Source of the DNA: Mesorhizobium huakuii
GTDB taxonomy: Bacteria > Pseudomonadota > Alphaproteobacteria > Rhizobiales > Rhizobiaceae
Assembly (NCBI RefSeq): GCF_014189455.1
Contig: NZ_CP050296.1
Location: 3,654,001 to 3,718,000, forward strand
Length of the DNA stretch: 64,000 nucleotides
Reading direction: 5' to 3'
Below are positions 10,024 to 18,983 of the stretch, one piece after another (the stretch's first letter is position 1; every line of letters starts with the position of its first letter). The notes under the pieces are model-generated. The model was given only the letters and a program-made list of their open reading frames with translations, was not told the origin of the DNA and did not search any database. A program made the translations under genes and the position numbers.

Positions 10024-10967
10024 CTCTGCTTCACCTTGTTGAGCGCCTTGACGTAGATGTTGGCCAGACCGAACACCGCTACGAACAGGATGATGGCGAA
10101 GGCCGAGGAATAGCCGGTGCGCCAGCTCTCGAAGGCCTGCCGCTTCAGCGTGATGGACGCTACTTCGGTGGTCGAGCCCGGCCCCCCGCCGGTCAGCAGG
10201 TTGACCATGTCGAACATCTTGAAGTTCTCGATGCCGCGAAACAGCACTGCCAGCATGATGAAGGGCAGCGCCATCGGCAGGGTGATCGACCAGAACTGCC
10301 GCCAGTTGGAGGCGCGGTCGACCTCGGCCGCCTCATAGATGTATTCGGGGATGGAGCGCAGTCCGGCGAGGCAGATCAGCATCACGTAGGGCGTCCACAT
10401 CCAGGTATCGACGATGATGATCGACCACGGCGCCATCGACACGTTGGAAAGCATCTGGATGCTTGTCGGCGGAATGCCGCTGACGAACGAGATGACATAA
10501 GAGAACAGGCCGATCTGCGGCTCATAGAGGAAGCGCCAGAAATTGCCGACCACCGCCGGCGACAGCATCATCGGCACCAGGATCAGCGTCGTCCAGAATG
10601 CGTGGCCGCGGAATTTCCGGTCGATCAGCCAGGCCAGCGTGAAGCCGATCAGCGTCTGCAACAGGATGGTCCAGAACACGAAATGCGCTGTCGTCTGCAT
10701 GGCGATCCAGATGTCCTGGTCGCCGAGGATGCGCTGGTAGTTGGCAAAGCCGAGATTCTTCACCACTTCGTTCGGCCGGTTGGCCCGGTAATTGGTGAAC
10801 GACAGATAGATCGCCCAGAACAGCGGGAAGATGTTGATGGCGAGCAGCAACAGGATCGTCGGCGAGATGAACAGCCAGGCGAGGCCCTTGTCGCTGATGC
10901 CCCGGACCTTGCGGGCCAACGGTTCCGGGGTCGCCCGGGCAACGTTCTCCGCAGTCCGATTGAGCAT
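10020..10967 (-). CDS. ABC transporter permease (MalF/UgpA-like)
   Basis: A 315-residue permease with six predicted helices, the first around AWLFISPTILLLLAI (residues about 31-52). The EAA loop reads YIYEAAEVDRASNWRQFWS. The ATG at 10967 is chosen because AGGA stands six to seven bases upstream; a longer frame to 11045 would add 26 unlikely residues. It lies 110 bases downstream of the binding-protein gene and is translationally coupled to the second permease. Confidence 0.9.
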   Translation of the reverse strand: MLNRTAENVARATPEPLARKVRGISDKGLAWLFISPTILLLLAINIFPLFWAIYLSFTNYRANRPNEVVKNLGFANYQRILGDQDIWIAMQTTAHFVFWTILLQTLIGFTLAWLIDRKFRGHAFWTTLILVPMMLSPAVVGNFWRFLYEPQIGLFSYVISFVSGIPPTSIQMLSNVSMAPWSIIIVDTWMWTPYVMLICLAGLRSIPEYIYEAAEVDRASNWRQFWSITLPMALPFIMLAVLFRGIENFKMFDMVNLLTGGGPGSTTEVASITLKRQAFESWRTGYSSAFAIILFVAVFGLANIYVKALNKVKQR

Positions 10968-11077
10968 GGTAAGTCCTGCTTCGGTCACTTGGGTCGTCTC
11001 TGTGATGGAATTTATCTGAACTGCGTCCCGTGCCAAGGGCGGCACGGGACGCTTGCGCCTAGCTCGGGAGGAGCCGG

Positions 11078-12409
11078 TTACATCTTGCCATCGTCCTGGA
11101 AGACCTGGGTCCAGTCCTTGACCAGGCCGTCGAGCGCATCCTTGGCCGAACCCTGACCGGCGACGACATAGTCATGGAAGCGCTTCTGCGAGGCCTGCAG
11201 CAGCGGCGCGTAGCTCGGCTCGGCCCAGAAGTCCTTCACGATGGCCATCGAGTCGAGGAAGGCCTGGGCGTAGGGCTGGCTGGCGGGGAATTTCGGATCG
11301 TTCACCACGGCGTTCAGGCAGGAATAGCCGCCAAGCGACCACCACTTGGCCTGCACGTCCTTGTTGGCGAACCACTTGATGTATTTCAGCGCCGCTTCGT
11401 GCTTGTCGGAATAGGACACCACCGAGATGCCCTGGCCGCCGAGCTGGGCGAACTGGGCGCCGCCGGGACCCTTGGGATTGACGAAGTAGCCGATCTTGTC
11501 GCCGCCGACATTCTCGTCCTTCTGCAGGCCTGGCCAGGTGAAGGCGAAGTTCATGTGCATCGCCACCTGTCCGGATTTGAAGGCATCGACGCCTTCACCC
11601 ATGTAGCTGTTCGATGCGCCCGGAGGGGTGCAGCAATCATAGAGCGCCTTGTAGAATTCCAGGCCTTTGACCGCGTCGGCCGAATTGACGAAACCTTCCA
11701 TCTCGTAGGGCTTCTTCGGGTTCTCATACTGGAAGCCGTAGCTGTAGAGCACGTCCATGGCGCCCATGGTGATGCCTTCCGAGCCGCGCTCGGTGTAGAT
11801 CGAGGCGCCATAGACGGTCTTGCCGTCGATCTGCCGCTTCTGGAAGAATTCGGCGATCTGCTTCAGCTGGTCGAAGGTCGCCGGCGGGCCGAGATCCCAG
11901 CCATACTTTTCCTTGAATTCCTTCTGCAATTCAGGCTTGGAGAACCAGTCCTTGCGGTAGGTCCAGCCGACGACGTCGCCCATGGCCGGCAGCGCCCAGT
12001 AGTTCGGCGTGTTCTTCGGCCATTCCGAATAGCCGACCACGGTCGCCGGCACAAAGTCGTCCATGCTGATCTTCTCCTTGTCGAAGAAGTCGTTCAGCTT
12101 GACGTAGTGGCCGTTCTCCGCGGCGCCGCCGATCCACTGGCTGTCGCCGATGATCAGATCGCACAATTTGCCGTGCGAGTTCAGCTCGTTGAGGAAACGG
12201 TCGGCATAGTTGGTCCACGGCACGAATTCGAATTTCATGCCGATGCCGGTTTCCTTGGTAAAATCCTTGGACAGTTCGACAAGTGCGTTGGCCGGGTCCC
12301 AGGCGGCCCAGCAAAGCGTCAGGTCTTCAGCGTGCGCGGCGTTCGAGACGGCTGTCGACGCTGCAATCGCCGAGGCTAGTCCCAACGCCATTTTCAAGCT
12401 CGATTTCAT
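11078..12409 (-). CDS. ABC transporter periplasmic solute-binding protein (family 1)
   Basis: A 443-residue secreted binding protein and the first gene of the importer-dha operon. The N-terminus is a Sec signal peptide (basic start, then LASAIAASTAVSNAAHA with cleavage probably after AHA near residue 27). The mature protein has the layout of CUT1 binding proteins, with PWTNYADRFLNEL and IGDSQWIGGAAENG in lobe one and a tryptophan-rich central part. A strong site GGGAGGA precedes the ATG. Relatives bind sugars and polyols; glycerol, dihydroxyacetone or a related short polyol are plausible ligands here because of the downstream kinases, but the sequence does not settle this. Confidence 0.9.
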   Translation of the reverse strand: MKSSLKMALGLASAIAASTAVSNAAHAEDLTLCWAAWDPANALVELSKDFTKETGIGMKFEFVPWTNYADRFLNELNSHGKLCDLIIGDSQWIGGAAENGHYVKLNDFFDKEKISMDDFVPATVVGYSEWPKNTPNYWALPAMGDVVGWTYRKDWFSKPELQKEFKEKYGWDLGPPATFDQLKQIAEFFQKRQIDGKTVYGASIYTERGSEGITMGAMDVLYSYGFQYENPKKPYEMEGFVNSADAVKGLEFYKALYDCCTPPGASNSYMGEGVDAFKSGQVAMHMNFAFTWPGLQKDENVGGDKIGYFVNPKGPGGAQFAQLGGQGISVVSYSDKHEAALKYIKWFANKDVQAKWWSLGGYSCLNAVVNDPKFPASQPYAQAFLDSMAIVKDFWAEPSYAPLLQASQKRFHDYVVAGQGSAKDALDGLVKDWTQVFQDDGKM

Positions 12410-12510
12410 GCCTTCCTCCCATTTGCGAAACGCGCCCGGATGACGGTTTCAAGAGCCCTCAACCTCTCTCCTCAGAGGCCCAAACATGGCGGCGCCGGAG
12501 CGCGGCAGAT

Positions 12511-12550
12511 GTTTAGTAATTTGTTTAGTGATGCAATTTTTACTAAACAA
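12511..12550 (-). promoter_or_regulatory. Candidate operator with three GTTTAGT half-sites upstream of the importer-dha operon
   Basis: Two direct copies of GTTTAGT stand at 12511-12517 and 12523-12529 (12-bp period), and an inverted copy ACTAAAC is at 12542-12548. The second and third copies extend to a perfect 9-bp inverted repeat, TTGTTTAGT and ACTAAACAA, with a 12-bp spacer. The patch is AT-rich against a GC-rich background and lies about 100 bases upstream of the binding-protein start. Direct and inverted half-sites of this kind suit a DeoR- or LacI-type repressor. No such regulator is encoded in the window. Confidence 0.55.
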
Positions 12551-12642
12551 CGCAAGCGAATTCGTCGCTGCGCCGCAGCATGACGAAACGGGTGATTGAA
12601 ATCGTTGGGAAATGAGCGCCGGATGGTTTCTCCGGCAGCCGC

Positions 12643-13343
12643 TCAGTCGGCCTCGCCGATGACGTTGGTCTGTGGCGTCACCGGCCGGACCGGCGGCGCG
12701 GGCGGCAGCAAGGCACGTATGTCGGCGAAGGGAAATGTCGGCTCGAAACGAAAAGCCTCGGCCAATGACCCTGGGACGGCGTTGCATTGACCGGCGCGAA
12801 ATTCATTCTGGATACGCGCTCGGTCGACATATTGCTCCGGCCGCTGTGACCGGTGCATGCGGATCGCCTGAGTCTTGATATCCCGGTAGGCGGAAATATC
12901 GACATAGCGCGTCGGCGAGAATCCGGTGCCGCCCATCGTATCGGCATGCAGCACCGGAACCGCGAACGAGGCCGCGATGCGCACGCCGTCCGACAGCGCG
13001 CGATGGTCGGCGTGATAGTCGTTGGGCGCATGCGTGATCACCAGCTCCGGCCCGGTCTCGCGGATCAGCGTTTTCAGCGCGCCGATCAGTGCGGCATCGG
13101 CCACCAATTCGCCATCGGGAAAGTCGAGGAAGCGTGGCGCAGCACCTAGCAGTGCTGCCCGCGGCGCGCGGCTTCCTCGCGGCGGACACGGGCGAGAACG
13201 GCGGGATCACTTTTGCCGCCCCTGGCGCCATCCGTGGCCACGGCAAAAGTGAGTTCTGCGCCTTGCGCCGCATAGGCGGCCAGCGTACCGAACATGAAGA
13301 TCTCGATGTCGTCCGGATGCGCACCGAGCGCCAGTATTTTCAA
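12643..13343 (-). pseudogene. PIG-L/LmbE-family deacetylase, frameshifted
   Basis: Two adjacent frames together encode one PIG-L-type zinc deacetylase of about 233 residues. The first frame starts with a TTG at 13343 after GGGGAGAG and carries the metal motif GAHPDDIE; it ends at 13146. The second carries APRFLDFPDGELVADAAL and the second metal motif HADHRAL and ends at 12643. The switch lies near 13155-13172 in the GC run on the line starting agtgctgccc, and is explained by the loss of one base. The family removes acetyl groups from N-acetylglucosamine-type substrates. Whether this is a real mutation or a sequence error cannot be told. The gene is divergent from the DMT transporter gene by 27 bases. 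Confidence 0.75.
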
Positions 13344-13370
13344 CGACTCTCTCCCCGGAAATGGAAAAAC

Positions 13371-14261
13371 GTGCCGAACGGAATCCTGCTCGCCCTGATC
13401 GCCTATGCAAGCTATTCGGGCAGCGATGCCGTTATCAAGAGCCTGGGCGGACAGTTCACCGTCTTCGAGATCGGCTTCTTCGCCACTTTGTTTGCCGGCT
13501 TTTTCCTGTTCTTCACCCGCCCGGTGGGCGAGCGCTGGCGCGATTTCTTACGCATGAAGCGGCCATGGGCCGTGCAGGCCCGCGCCTGGGCCGGCATCGC
13601 TTCCGGTGTGCTCAGTGTCTATGCCTTCACCCACATTCCGCTGGCCGAAGTCTACGCGCTGATCTTCCTGGCGCCTTTGCTGGTCACCATCCTGTCCACC
13701 GTCATCCTGAAGGAAAAGGTCGGCCCCTGGCGGTGGCTGGCCGTGTTCGCGGGCTTTGCCGGGGTGATGCTGGTGGTGCGGCCGGGGTTCCGCGAATTGA
13801 ACCTCGGCCATTTGGCCGCCTTCGTGAACGCCTTCCTCGCCGCGACCAGCGTCATTCTCCTGCGGTCACTTGCCCAGCAGGAGAAGCGCACGTCGATGCT
13901 CGGCGTGCTTGTCGGCTATGGCCTGCTGTTCAACGGGGTCGGCGCCGCCGCCACCTCCTTCGCCTTGCCGAATGCCATGCAGCTCGTCTGGCTGGCGATG
14001 GCGGGCGCCTTCACCGCGGGCGGACAATTCATGCAACTGCTCGCCGCCAAATACGCGCCCGCCAACCGGATCGCGCCGACGCATTATTCGCAGATCGTCT
14101 GGGCGGTCATCCTCGGCGCGCTGTTCTTCCAGGAATATCCGGACTGGTTGTCGTTGGTCGGTCTGGCGGTGGTCGGTGGGGCCGGCCTGCTGACCATGGT
14201 GCGCGAGGAGGTGCGGCTCGGCACGGTGCGCTGGAACCCGTTTGCGCGCACCCGGCTTTGA
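13371..14261 (+). CDS. DMT-superfamily (EamA) transporter
   Basis: A 296-residue inner-membrane protein with ten predicted helices formed by two EamA repeats, the usual size for this family. The start is taken as GTG at 13371 because the protein then begins with a normal first helix (PNGILLALIAYASYSG); the upstream part of the frame is antisense to the deacetylase gene. The second EamA unit begins near VNAFLAATSVILLRSLA. A C-terminal basic tail follows. Family members export amino acids, nucleobases or drugs; the substrate is unknown. It is divergent from the PIG-L gene. Confidence 0.8.
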   Translation: MPNGILLALIAYASYSGSDAVIKSLGGQFTVFEIGFFATLFAGFFLFFTRPVGERWRDFLRMKRPWAVQARAWAGIASGVLSVYAFTHIPLAEVYALIFLAPLLVTILSTVILKEKVGPWRWLAVFAGFAGVMLVVRPGFRELNLGHLAAFVNAFLAATSVILLRSLAQQEKRTSMLGVLVGYGLLFNGVGAAATSFALPNAMQLVWLAMAGAFTAGGQFMQLLAAKYAPANRIAPTHYSQIVWAVILGALFFQEYPDWLSLVGLAVVGGAGLLTMVREEVRLGTVRWNPFARTRL

Positions 14262-14308
14262 GCCGGCGCCGGTTGCACGGCGACCGTTACCGCTGATATT
14301 CGGACGCG

Positions 14309-16771
14309 ATGACGACAAGATCCCTGCCGGAGCTTCCGGTCACAGCCGTGCTGCCGGCGCTGAGCGAGGCGCTCGGCGCCGGCAACAGCGCGGTGCTGGT
14401 GGCGCCGCCCGGCGCCGGCAAGACGACGCTGGTGCCGCTGGCGCTGCTCGATGCGCCGTGGCTGGGTGCGGGCAAGATCGTGCTACTCGAACCGCGCCGG
14501 CTCGCCGCCCGCGCCGCCGCCCGCCGCATGGCGCAATTGCTTGATGAGGAGCCGGGCGCGACCGTCGGCTATGCCATGCGCATGGAAAACCGCACCTCGG
14601 CAAAGACCAGAATACTGGTCGTCACCGAAGGCGTACTTGCGCGCATGATCCTCGACGATCCCGAACTGCCTGGCGTCTCGGCGGTGATCTTCGACGAATT
14701 CCACGAGCGCTCGCTCGACGGCGATTTCGGCCTGGCGCTGGCGCTCGACGTGCAAGGTGCGTTGCGGCCTGACCTCAGACTGCTAGTGATGTCGGCGACG
14801 CTGGATGGGGCTCGAGTGGCGAAGCTCTTGTCAGGTGCGCCGGTGATCGAAAGCGAGGGCCGCGCCTTCCCTGTCGACATAAGCTATGACGAACGGCCGG
14901 CCGGCGTCCCGATCGAGGATGCGATGGCCAAGGCGATCCGCGCCGCCCTTGCCGAAGAGAGCGGCAGCGTGCTTGCCTTCCTGCCCGGCCAGCGCGAGAT
15001 CGAGCGCACCGCCGAACGGCTGGCCGGCAAGGTCGGCGCCGACACCGACATCGTGCCGCTCTACGGCCAGCTCGACGGCAAGGCGCAGGACGCCGCGATC
15101 AAGCCGGCGCCGGCTGGTCGCCGCAAGGTGGTGCTGGCGACCTCGATTGCCGAGACGTCGATCACCATCGACGGCGTGCGCGTCGTCATCGATTCCGGCC
15201 TGTCGCGGCTGCCGCGCTATGAGCCGGCCAGCGGCCTGACGCGGCTGGAGACGGTACGCGTCAGCAAGGCGTCCGCCGACCAGCGCGCCGGCCGCGCCGG
15301 GCGCACGCAAGCCGGCGTCGCCATAAGGCTGTGGCGCGCCGAGCAGACGGCGGCACTTCCCGCCTTCACGCCGCCGGAAATCCTCGAAGCGGACCTTTCG
15401 GGCCTGCTGCTCGACTGTGCCGCCTTCGGTGTTGTGGATCCTACAGCGCTCGCCTTCCTCGATCCGCCGCCGGCGCCGGCGCTCAACGAGGCAGGGGCGC
15501 TGCTGCGCGCGCTCCATGCCATCGACGAGGCGGGGCGTTTGACGGAAGCGGGCGCTTCGATGCGCAAGCTCGCTCTGCCGGTGCGGCTGGCGCATATGGT
15601 CGCCGAGGCGGCAAAGAGCGGTTATGCGGGCGAGGCGGCCATGCTGGCGGTGCTGCTTACCGAACGCGGCCTTGGCGGCGATGGCGCCGATCTCGAACGG
15701 CGGCTGATGCGCTTTCGCGGCGAAAGATCACCGCGCGCCACCGCCGCGCGGCAACTGGCTGAGCGGCTGGCCAAGCAGGTGGGCGGGGTGAAAAACAGCG
15801 AGGCCGCACCTGCGGGTTCTCTTCTCATCAACGCCTGGCCGGACCGCGTCGCCGCGGCGCGCGGCGAGCGCGGGCGCTTCGTGCTGGCCAATGGCTCCGG
15901 CGCCATGCTCGATGCCGCCGACCCGCTGGCGGGCGAGCCGTTTCTGGTCGTCGCCGACCTGCAGGGCAAGGCGCAGAACGCCCGCATCACGGCTGCCGCT
16001 GCAACAAGCGAGGACGACATCCGCGCCGTGCTGGCCGATCGGATCGAAACGCGCCGGCAAGTGAGCTTCGACCGCGAGCGCCGCGCCGTGAGGGTGCGCG
16101 AAACCGTTCGCCTCGGCGCCATCACGCTTGCCGAACGCATGCTGCCGGCTCCGACAGGTGCCGAGGCCGACCGCGCCATCCTTGATGCCTTGCGCGAGCA
16201 CGGCCTGTCGCTGCTGGGCTGGAGCAAGGAGGCCGAGACGCTGCGCCAGCGGCTCTCCTGGCTGCATCGTGGCCTCGGCGCACCCTGGCCCGATATGTCG
16301 GACGAAGCGCTGATCCAGCGCCTCGACGACTGGCTGCTGCCCTTCCTGTCCGGCGCCGCATCCTTGGCCGCCATCGATCCTGGGGTCGTCTCGGCCGGCC
16401 TGGCTTCGCTCGTGCCGCACGAGCTGCAGCGCAAGGTCGATGCGCTGGCGCCGACGCATTTCGACGCGCCGTCGGGCAGCCATGTGCCGATCCGCTATGA
16501 CGGTGAATGGCCGGTGCTGGCGGTACGCGTGCAGGAGCTGTTCGGCCTCGACCGCCACCCTTCGATCGCCAACGGCACCGTGCCGCTGACGCTCGAACTG
16601 TTGTCGCCGGCGCACCGGCCGATCCAGACCACGCGCGACCTGCCCGGCTTCTGGCGCGGCTCCTGGGCCGACGTGCGCGCCGACATGCGCGGCCGCTATC
16701 CCAAGCATGTCTGGCCGGAGAACCCGCTGCTCGCCGCCGCCACCGCCCGCGCGAAACCGCGTGGGACCTAG
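14309..16771 (+). CDS. hrpB: ATP-dependent RNA helicase HrpB
   Basis: An 820-residue DEAH-box-like helicase, the normal HrpB length. Motif I is APPGAGKTT (32-40), motif II is DEFHERS (129-135), motif III is MSATL (161-165), and motif VI appears as QRAGRAGR further on. The C-terminus carries the HrpB-specific domain, ending with a region containing DLPGFWRGSW and RYPKHVWPE, which are typical of HrpB. Its cellular role is poorly known in bacteria; mRNA processing has been proposed for HrpA, not clearly for HrpB. It lies 26 bases upstream of actS and reads in the same direction. Confidence 0.95.
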   Translation: MTTRSLPELPVTAVLPALSEALGAGNSAVLVAPPGAGKTTLVPLALLDAPWLGAGKIVLLEPRRLAARAAARRMAQLLDEEPGATVGYAMRMENRTSAKTRILVVTEGVLARMILDDPELPGVSAVIFDEFHERSLDGDFGLALALDVQGALRPDLRLLVMSATLDGARVAKLLSGAPVIESEGRAFPVDISYDERPAGVPIEDAMAKAIRAALAEESGSVLAFLPGQREIERTAERLAGKVGADTDIVPLYGQLDGKAQDAAIKPAPAGRRKVVLATSIAETSITIDGVRVVIDSGLSRLPRYEPASGLTRLETVRVSKASADQRAGRAGRTQAGVAIRLWRAEQTAALPAFTPPEILEADLSGLLLDCAAFGVVDPTALAFLDPPPAPALNEAGALLRALHAIDEAGRLTEAGASMRKLALPVRLAHMVAEAAKSGYAGEAAMLAVLLTERGLGGDGADLERRLMRFRGERSPRATAARQLAERLAKQVGGVKNSEAAPAGSLLINAWPDRVAAARGERGRFVLANGSGAMLDAADPLAGEPFLVVADLQGKAQNARITAAAATSEDDIRAVLADRIETRRQVSFDRERRAVRVRETVRLGAITLAERMLPAPTGAEADRAILDALREHGLSLLGWSKEAETLRQRLSWLHRGLGAPWPDMSDEALIQRLDDWLLPFLSGAASLAAIDPGVVSAGLASLVPHELQRKVDALAPTHFDAPSGSHVPIRYDGEWPVLAVRVQELFGLDRHPSIANGTVPLTLELLSPAHRPIQTTRDLPGFWRGSWADVRADMRGRYPKHVWPENPLLAAATARAKPRGT

Positions 16772-16797
16772 CGCTTGCCCTTCTGCGGCTGTAATCC

Positions 16798-18129
16798 ATG
16801 GCCATGATCAACATCCTGAACGCGCCCGATTTTCAGCAGAGCCAGCGGCTGCGCCTCAACACGCTGATCCGGCTGCGCTGGCTGGCCATTGTCGGCCAGA
16901 GCGTGGCGGTGCTCGTCGTCGCCTATGGTTTGAAATTCCCGCTGCCGGTCAGCCTATGCTTCGCGCTGATCGCCTGTTCGGCGTGGATGAATCTTTTCCT
17001 GGCCTTCCGCTTTCCGGCGGCGCACCGGCTCACCCCGTTCGCCGCCTTCGGCATCCTGATCTTCGACAGCCTGCAGCTTGCCGGCCTGCTCTACATGACC
17101 GGCGGCCTGACCAATCCGTTCTCGCTGCTGATGACCGTGCCTGTGGTTATTTCGGCGACGTCGCTGCCTCTGCGCCTCACCGCCATCCTCGGCGGGCTGG
17201 TGATGCTGGCGGCCACCTTGCTGGTGTTCTTCCATCTGCCCTTGCCCTGGTATGAGGGTGCGCCGCTGGCCATGCCCTTCATCTATGTCGCCGGCATGTG
17301 GATGGCGGTGCTGTCCTCGATCGCCTTCACCGCCATCTATGCCTTTCGGGTGGCCGCCGAAGCGCGGCTTCTGGCCAATGCGCTTGCCGCCACCGAACTG
17401 GTGCTGCAGCGCGAACAGCACCTTTCGGCGCTCGATGGCCTGGCTGCGGCGGCGGCGCATGAGCTTGGCACGCCGCTCGCCACCATCACGCTCGTCGCCA
17501 AGGAAATGGAAAAGGCCCTCGGCAGCGACCCGAAATATGGTGATGACGTGAAACTGTTGCGTTCGCAGAGCGAGCGCTGCCGCGAAATCCTCAAGCGGCT
17601 GACCAGCCTGTCGTCCGAGGGCGAGGCGCATCTGTCCCGTTTGCCGCTGACCTCGCTAGTCGAGGAGGTCACCGCGCCGCATCGCGATTTCGGCATCTCG
17701 ATCAAGCTTCGTCCGGGCGACCGGACCGGGCCGGAGCCGGTCGGGCGCCGCAATCCGGGCGTCATCTACGGCCTCGGCAATCTGGTCGAGAACGCCGTCG
17801 ATTTCGCCCGCAAGAGCGTCACCGTGCGCTGGAGCTGGGACGAGGCCGCCGTCACCTTCTCGATCATCGACGACGGCCCCGGCTTCCCACCTGAGATCAT
17901 CGACCGCATCGGCGAGCCCTATATGTCGACGCGCCAGGGCACCGAGGCCGGCGGTGGCCTGGGGCTCGGCCTGTTCATTGCCAAGACGCTGCTCGAACGC
18001 TCGGGTGCCACGCTCGATTTCCGCAATTCGAGCGGCCTGGGCGAGGGCGCCGTGGTGCAGATTTCGTGGCCGCGCAGTGTCTTTCTGAACCCGGAAACCG
18101 CCCCGGCCACCATGTTTGACACTGCGTAA
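16798..18129 (+). CDS. actS: Redox-sensing histidine kinase ActS/RegB
   Basis: A 443-residue membrane kinase with five to six predicted helices in the first 185 residues. The heptad GGLTNPF (102-108) is the ubiquinone-binding signature of RegB/ActS/PrrB. The dimerisation box reads AAAAHELGTPLATIT with His221 as the phosphorylation site. Cys261 in SERCREILKRL is the redox-active cysteine position described for RegB. ATPase motifs follow: NLVENAVDFA, DDGPGFP and GGGLGLGLFIAKTL. This kinase with ActR controls carbon fixation, respiration, nitrogen metabolism and acid tolerance in alphaproteobacteria. The response regulator gene follows after 64 bases. Confidence 0.96.
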   Translation: MAMINILNAPDFQQSQRLRLNTLIRLRWLAIVGQSVAVLVVAYGLKFPLPVSLCFALIACSAWMNLFLAFRFPAAHRLTPFAAFGILIFDSLQLAGLLYMTGGLTNPFSLLMTVPVVISATSLPLRLTAILGGLVMLAATLLVFFHLPLPWYEGAPLAMPFIYVAGMWMAVLSSIAFTAIYAFRVAAEARLLANALAATELVLQREQHLSALDGLAAAAAHELGTPLATITLVAKEMEKALGSDPKYGDDVKLLRSQSERCREILKRLTSLSSEGEAHLSRLPLTSLVEEVTAPHRDFGISIKLRPGDRTGPEPVGRRNPGVIYGLGNLVENAVDFARKSVTVRWSWDEAAVTFSIIDDGPGFPPEIIDRIGEPYMSTRQGTEAGGGLGLGLFIAKTLLERSGATLDFRNSSGLGEGAVVQISWPRSVFLNPETAPATMFDTA

Positions 18130-18169
18130 ATTGGACAATAGCGACGCAAAACTATATCTGCGTAAAATT
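18122..18169 (+). promoter_or_regulatory. Direct repeat CTGCGTAAA(A)TT between actS and actR
   Basis: CTGCGTAAATT at 18122-18132 overlaps the actS stop codon and is repeated as CTGCGTAAAATT at 18158-18169, with 36 bases between their starts. The patch is AT-rich compared with its surroundings and lies just upstream of the actR start. It could be a binding site for autoregulation of actR, but no known ActR/RegA consensus can be fitted with confidence. Confidence 0.3.
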
Positions 18170-18193
18170 AAGGCAGCAGGAATTCTTACGACG

Positions 18194-18757
18194 ATGACAG
18201 GCGATGAAAATATTGGCGCAATGGTTGAAGGCGAGGACACCTCGCTTCTGATCGTCGATGACGACAAGCCGTTCCTCACGCGTCTCGCCCGCGCTATGGA
18301 AACCAGGGGTTTTGTGGTCGAGACCGCCGAGAGCGTCGAGGAGGCCGTGGGCAAGGCCCGCGCCAATCCGCCGGCCTACGCCGTGGTCGACATGCGGCTC
18401 GGCGACGGCAATGGCCTCGACGTCGTCGCCGCCATCCGCGAGAAGCGCGAGGATTCCCGCACCATCATCCTGACCGGCTACGGCAACATCGCCACTGCGG
18501 TGACGGCCGTGAAGCTTGGCGCCGTCGACTATCTGTCGAAGCCGGCCGATGCCGACGACATCTTCGCTGCCCTCACCCGCACTTCGGGCGAGCGCGCCGC
18601 ACCGCCGGAAAACCCGATGTCGGCCGACCGCGTGCGCTGGGAGCATATTCAGCGCGTCTATGAAATGTGCGAGCGCAACGTCTCCGAGACCGCGCGCCGG
18701 CTCAACATGCACCGCCGCACGCTGCAGCGGATCCTGGCCAAGCGGGCGCCGCGCTGA
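18194..18757 (+). CDS. actR: Response regulator ActR/RegA
   Basis: A 187-residue regulator. The receiver domain begins SLLIVDDDKPFLTRLARAM and has the phospho-acceptor Asp66 in VVDMRLGDGNGLD, with Lys in YLSKPAD at the expected place. A proline-containing linker leads to a Fis-type helix-turn-helix at the C-terminus, NVSETARRLNMHRRTLQRIL, which is almost invariant in RegA/ActR proteins. I prefer the ATG at 18194; an in-frame ATG at 18116 would overlap actS and add an uncharacteristic 26 residues. It is the partner of ActS encoded directly upstream. The stop codon lies at the edge of an inverted-repeat element. Confidence 0.95.
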   Translation: MTGDENIGAMVEGEDTSLLIVDDDKPFLTRLARAMETRGFVVETAESVEEAVGKARANPPAYAVVDMRLGDGNGLDVVAAIREKREDSRTIILTGYGNIATAVTAVKLGAVDYLSKPADADDIFAALTRTSGERAAPPENPMSADRVRWEHIQRVYEMCERNVSETARRLNMHRRTLQRILAKRAPR

Positions 18758-18897
18758 GACTGTTTGGAAATTCTACTCCGGCGGCCATCTGATGGCGTTT
18801 TCTGCGCTTCCGGTGCTCACGGACCCAAATGTCCGCTCCGCTCCGGTTCTCGAAACCACCACCATATGACTCGCCGGAGCGAATTTCGAAACAGTCT
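18757..18897. repeat. Inverted-repeat-bounded element (MITE-like) downstream of actR
   Basis: The left arm at 18757-18783 (beginning AGACTGTTTGGAAATTC and ending CCGGCG) is matched by an inverted right arm at 18872-18897 (beginning CGCCGGAGCGAATTTC and ending AAACAGTCT), with one or two mismatches and a one-base length difference. A smaller palindrome GCCATCTGATGGC sits at 18784-18796. The pentamer CTGAG occurs directly on both flanks (18754-18758 and 18898-18902), which could be a target duplication. The element fills most of the gap between actR and nhaA and encodes no convincing protein. Confidence 0.6.
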
Positions 18898-18983
18898 CTG
18901 AGGCGCTGAAACACGGTCCGATTACTTGCCCGGAGGCCGGAGTTTGAGCATCATCGAGAATGACGCGGCATGACGGAGGCGAC

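Noticed and set aside
11174..12379. A 401-codon plus-strand open frame opposite the solute-binding protein
   Set aside because: The minus strand encodes a complete binding protein with signal peptide and ribosome binding site; the plus frame is its shadow.
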